Shown here: in pieces, positions 5,305-6,766 of the stretch | How the letters are laid out: the number at the start of each line of letters is the position of its first letter | Numbering within the stretch: the first letter of the stretch is position 1 | Assembly: GCA_045632625.1 (NCBI GenBank) | Contig: JAZQWZ010000147.1 | Location: 1-6,766, forward strand | From: Scatosoma sp045632625 | GTDB lineage: Bacteria; Bacillota; Clostridia; Christensenellales; Borkfalkiaceae | Length of the DNA: 6,766 nt | Direction: 5' to 3' | Notes under the pieces: generated by a model | The model's input: only the letters and a program-made list of their open reading frames with translations | Database searches by the model: none | Told to the model about the DNA's origin: nothing | Position numbers and translations under genes: made by a program

Positions 5305-5616
5305 TTAAGACCAAATGGTTTCAAGTTGCAAAATGTAGAAGATGATGGAAAGTACGATGATTACCGCAAGGCAAATCCACGTCCATTTTTTCATTTTTGC
5401 TTCTACCGATTTACCCTTGTTCTTACCGAAGAAGGTTTCACTCGAACCACCGAGCGCGTCAATACCGCTCGAATTGCTGGGTTGCATCAAAATAAGCACG
5501 ATTGCAACCACTGCGGCAACTGCCATCAAAATAACCAAGGTTAAGCTAAGACCAAACCATAACCCGTAAAGTTCAGCGTCCTTTGCAGGAACTAATAAAT
5601 TCATCAATTTCAACAT
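5305..5616 (-). CDS. secG: Preprotein translocase subunit SecG
   Basis: 103 aa from the ATG at 5616. SecG is the small membrane subunit of the SecYEG channel and assists protein export. Seen: two hydrophobic spans (about residues 19-44 and 80-97) with the conserved cytoplasmic loop between them, GIDALGGSSETFFGKNKGKS (51-70), which is the family signature (SGIxxxFGG...FFGK.K.KS). The first 18 residues are a somewhat extended N-terminus. AAAAGGA at 5629-5635 is the nearest ribosome binding site, 12 bases from this ATG, which is long. The in-frame TTG at 5626-5628 touches it and is too close, and the ATG at 5604 is too far. It has its own promoter and is followed by a hairpin, then rnr. Confidence 0.93.
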   Translation of the reverse strand: MLKLMNLLVPAKDAELYGLWFGLSLTLVILMAVAAVVAIVLILMQPSNSSGIDALGGSSETFFGKNKGKSVEAKMKKWTWICLAVIIVLSIIFYILQLETIWS

Positions 5617-5660
5617 AGTGTATTTCAATCCTTTTATCTTTATTCTTCAAATACTCATTG

Positions 5661-5689
5661 ATTATAACATACTTAAAGAAATATCGCAA
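5661..5689 (-). promoter_or_regulatory. Strong extended -10 promoter of secG-rnr-smpB
   Basis: On the minus strand: -35 TTGCGA (complement of 5684-5689), a 17-nt spacer, and a perfect -10 TATAAT (complement of 5661-5666) with TGT before it, forming an extended -10. Transcription should start near 5654, about 38 nt before the secG ATG. It separates secG-rnr-smpB from the upstream glycolytic gene. Confidence 0.85.
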
Positions 5690-5711
5690 CTATTTTTTGA
5701 GTGCTTTTTGT

Positions 5712-5751
5712 AAAAATATTGTGTTTTCTTGGCAAAATATGCGACAATATT
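5712..5751 (-). terminator. Weak AT-rich hairpin after gpmI, possible terminator
   Basis: Arms AATATTGT (complement of 5744-5751) and ACAATATT (complement of 5715-5722) enclose a 21-nt loop and are followed by TTT on the minus strand. The first arm covers the gpmI stop codon. The stem is AT-rich and the loop large, so termination here is uncertain. Confidence 0.3.
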
Positions 5752-6766
5752 ATTTAATTAAGCTCTTACCAGACATTTCTTGCGGCTTTTCAATACCCAT
5801 CATATCTAAAAGAGTGGGGGCAAGGTCAGCCAAAACGCCGTCTTCTCTAAGCGTTGCGTTTTTCAATTCTTCGCTTACCAAAATTACGGGAACGGGGAAG
5901 GTCGTGTGTTGCGTGAATGCGCCTACGCCGTCGTCGGCCAGCATTTGATCGGCGTTGCCGTGGTCGGCTGTAACCAGCGCCGCGCCGCCCATTGCTAAAA
6001 TTTTGTCCGTTACCTTTTTCACGCATTCGTCAACGGTGTGTACGGCTTTTATCGCCGCGTCCATAATGCCCGTGTGGCCAACCATGTCGCAGTTTGCAAA
6101 GTTCAAAATGATTACGTCGTAAATGCCTTTGTCTAACTCTTCAAGCACTTTTTCCGTTACGGGATATGCACTCATTTCCGGTTGCAAATCGTAGGTAGCT
6201 ACCTTCGGGGAAGGGATAACGATACGCGTTTCGCCTTCCACGGGCGCTTCCAGCTTTGCGTTAAAGAAGAAGGTTACGTGCGCGTATTTTTCCGTTTCCG
6301 CAATGTGTAATTGTTTTAAGCCAAGCGAGGAAAGGTATTGCGGCAACGTGTTGTTGATTTCATCAGGAGGGAATGCAACGCCCACGTTTTCAAAGGAAGA
6401 ATCGTACACCGCAAAGCCCACGAACGTAGGGGCAAGGAAACCCGTTTTGCGTTCAAAACCAAGCGTTGCGCCCGTTTTAGCGTCCGTGAAGGGGAACGCG
6501 GGTTGCGAGAACATTCTCGAAATTTGGCGCGCTCTGTCGGGGCGGAAATTAAAGCAAATAATGCTGTCGTTCTTTTCAATCAATGCAACGGGTTTGCCGT
6601 TTTCCATCAGGTTGGTGGGCAGGATAAATTCGTCGGTAACGCCTTGCGCATACGAAGCTTTCGCCGCGTCTTCTGCGCTGCCTTCAAACGCTACGCCCGT
6701 GCCCATCGTCAACATATCGTACGCCTTTTCTTCTCTATCCCAGTTGTTGTCTCTATCCATTGCGTA
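5750..6766 (-). CDS. gpmI: 2,3-bisphosphoglycerate-independent phosphoglycerate mutase, C-terminal part
   Basis: The window holds the last 338 or so of about 510 residues; the frame stays open through the right edge (TAC GCA before the first ATG), so the start lies outside. The Met at 6760 is internal, in the conserved (Y)AMDRDxxWDR segment. The enzyme interconverts 3- and 2-phosphoglycerate in glycolysis, using two Mn ions and a phosphoserine intermediate. Numbering from that Met: FNFRPDRARQ at 70-79 (substrate-binding arginines), the phosphatase-to-transferase linker, PSPKVATYDLQPEMSAYPVT at 183-202, metal ligands Asp225 and His229 in NCDMVGHTG, Asp266 and His267 in TADHGNAD, and His285 in TQHTTFPVP. 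All visible metal ligands of the C-terminal part are present; the catalytic serine and remaining ligands are beyond the edge. In Firmicutes it usually follows pgk and tpiA, probably to the right of this window. Confidence 0.97.
   Translation of the reverse strand, partial: YAMDRDNNWDREEKAYDMLTMGTGVAFEGSAEDAAKASYAQGVTDEFILPTNLMENGKPVALIEKNDSIICFNFRPDRARQISRMFSQPAFPFTDAKTGATLGFERKTGFLAPTFVGFAVYDSSFENVGVAFPPDEINNTLPQYLSSLGLKQLHIAETEKYAHVTFFFNAKLEAPVEGETRIVIPSPKVATYDLQPEMSAYPVTEKVLEELDKGIYDVIILNFANCDMVGHTGIMDAAIKAVHTVDECVKKVTDKILAMGGAALVTADHGNADQMLADDGVGAFTQHTTFPVPVILVSEELKNATLREDGVLADLAPTLLDMMGIEKPQEMSGKSLIK

Noticed and set aside
1..6766. CRISPR arrays, insertion sequences, tRNA or rRNA genes, long repeats
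   Set aside because: Scanning by eye found no regularly spaced repeats, transposase motifs, terminal inverted repeats or conserved RNA gene sequences.

Overview
The window looks like a chromosomal segment from a low-to-mid G+C Firmicutes, most likely an uncultured gut-type member of the Clostridia. The evidence is the gene order gpmI-secG-rnr-smpB on one strand, a classic Firmicutes arrangement, together with strong AGGAGG-type ribosome binding sites, sigma-A promoters and an N-acetylhexosamine 1-kinase of the host-glycan/mucin type. The lineage is inference; there is no rRNA or other taxonomic marker. Standard code, intact genes, and no sign of mobile elements, CRISPR or tRNA/rRNA.

Right half (2541-6766, minus strand): housekeeping genes. 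The C-terminal two thirds of phosphoglycerate mutase (gpmI) enters from the right edge. A strong extended -10 promoter (5661-5689) then starts a secG - rnr - smpB unit. A hairpin with a short U-tract sits between secG and rnr and may reduce read-through. rnr and smpB overlap by 23 nt, and the smpB ribosome binding site lies inside the rnr coding end. An intrinsic terminator closes the unit. RNase R and SmpB act together in trans-translation and in decay of non-stop mRNA.

Left half (1-2527): accessory genes in alternating orientation. From left to right they are the 5' end of a secreted, probably lipid-anchored polysaccharide deacetylase (minus; runs off the left edge), a divergent NahK-family sugar 1-kinase with a textbook promoter (plus), a 33-residue single-span membrane protein (minus), and a compact nitrilase-fold protein (plus). 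The nitrilase-fold protein appears to have lost all three catalytic residues.

The main points for a second look are that apparently dead nitrilase homologue; the small membrane protein, whose translation start is preceded by a second near-identical start site in another frame; and two places where a plus-strand terminator is embedded in the 3' coding end of the convergent gene. I do not see a convincing new multi-gene system.
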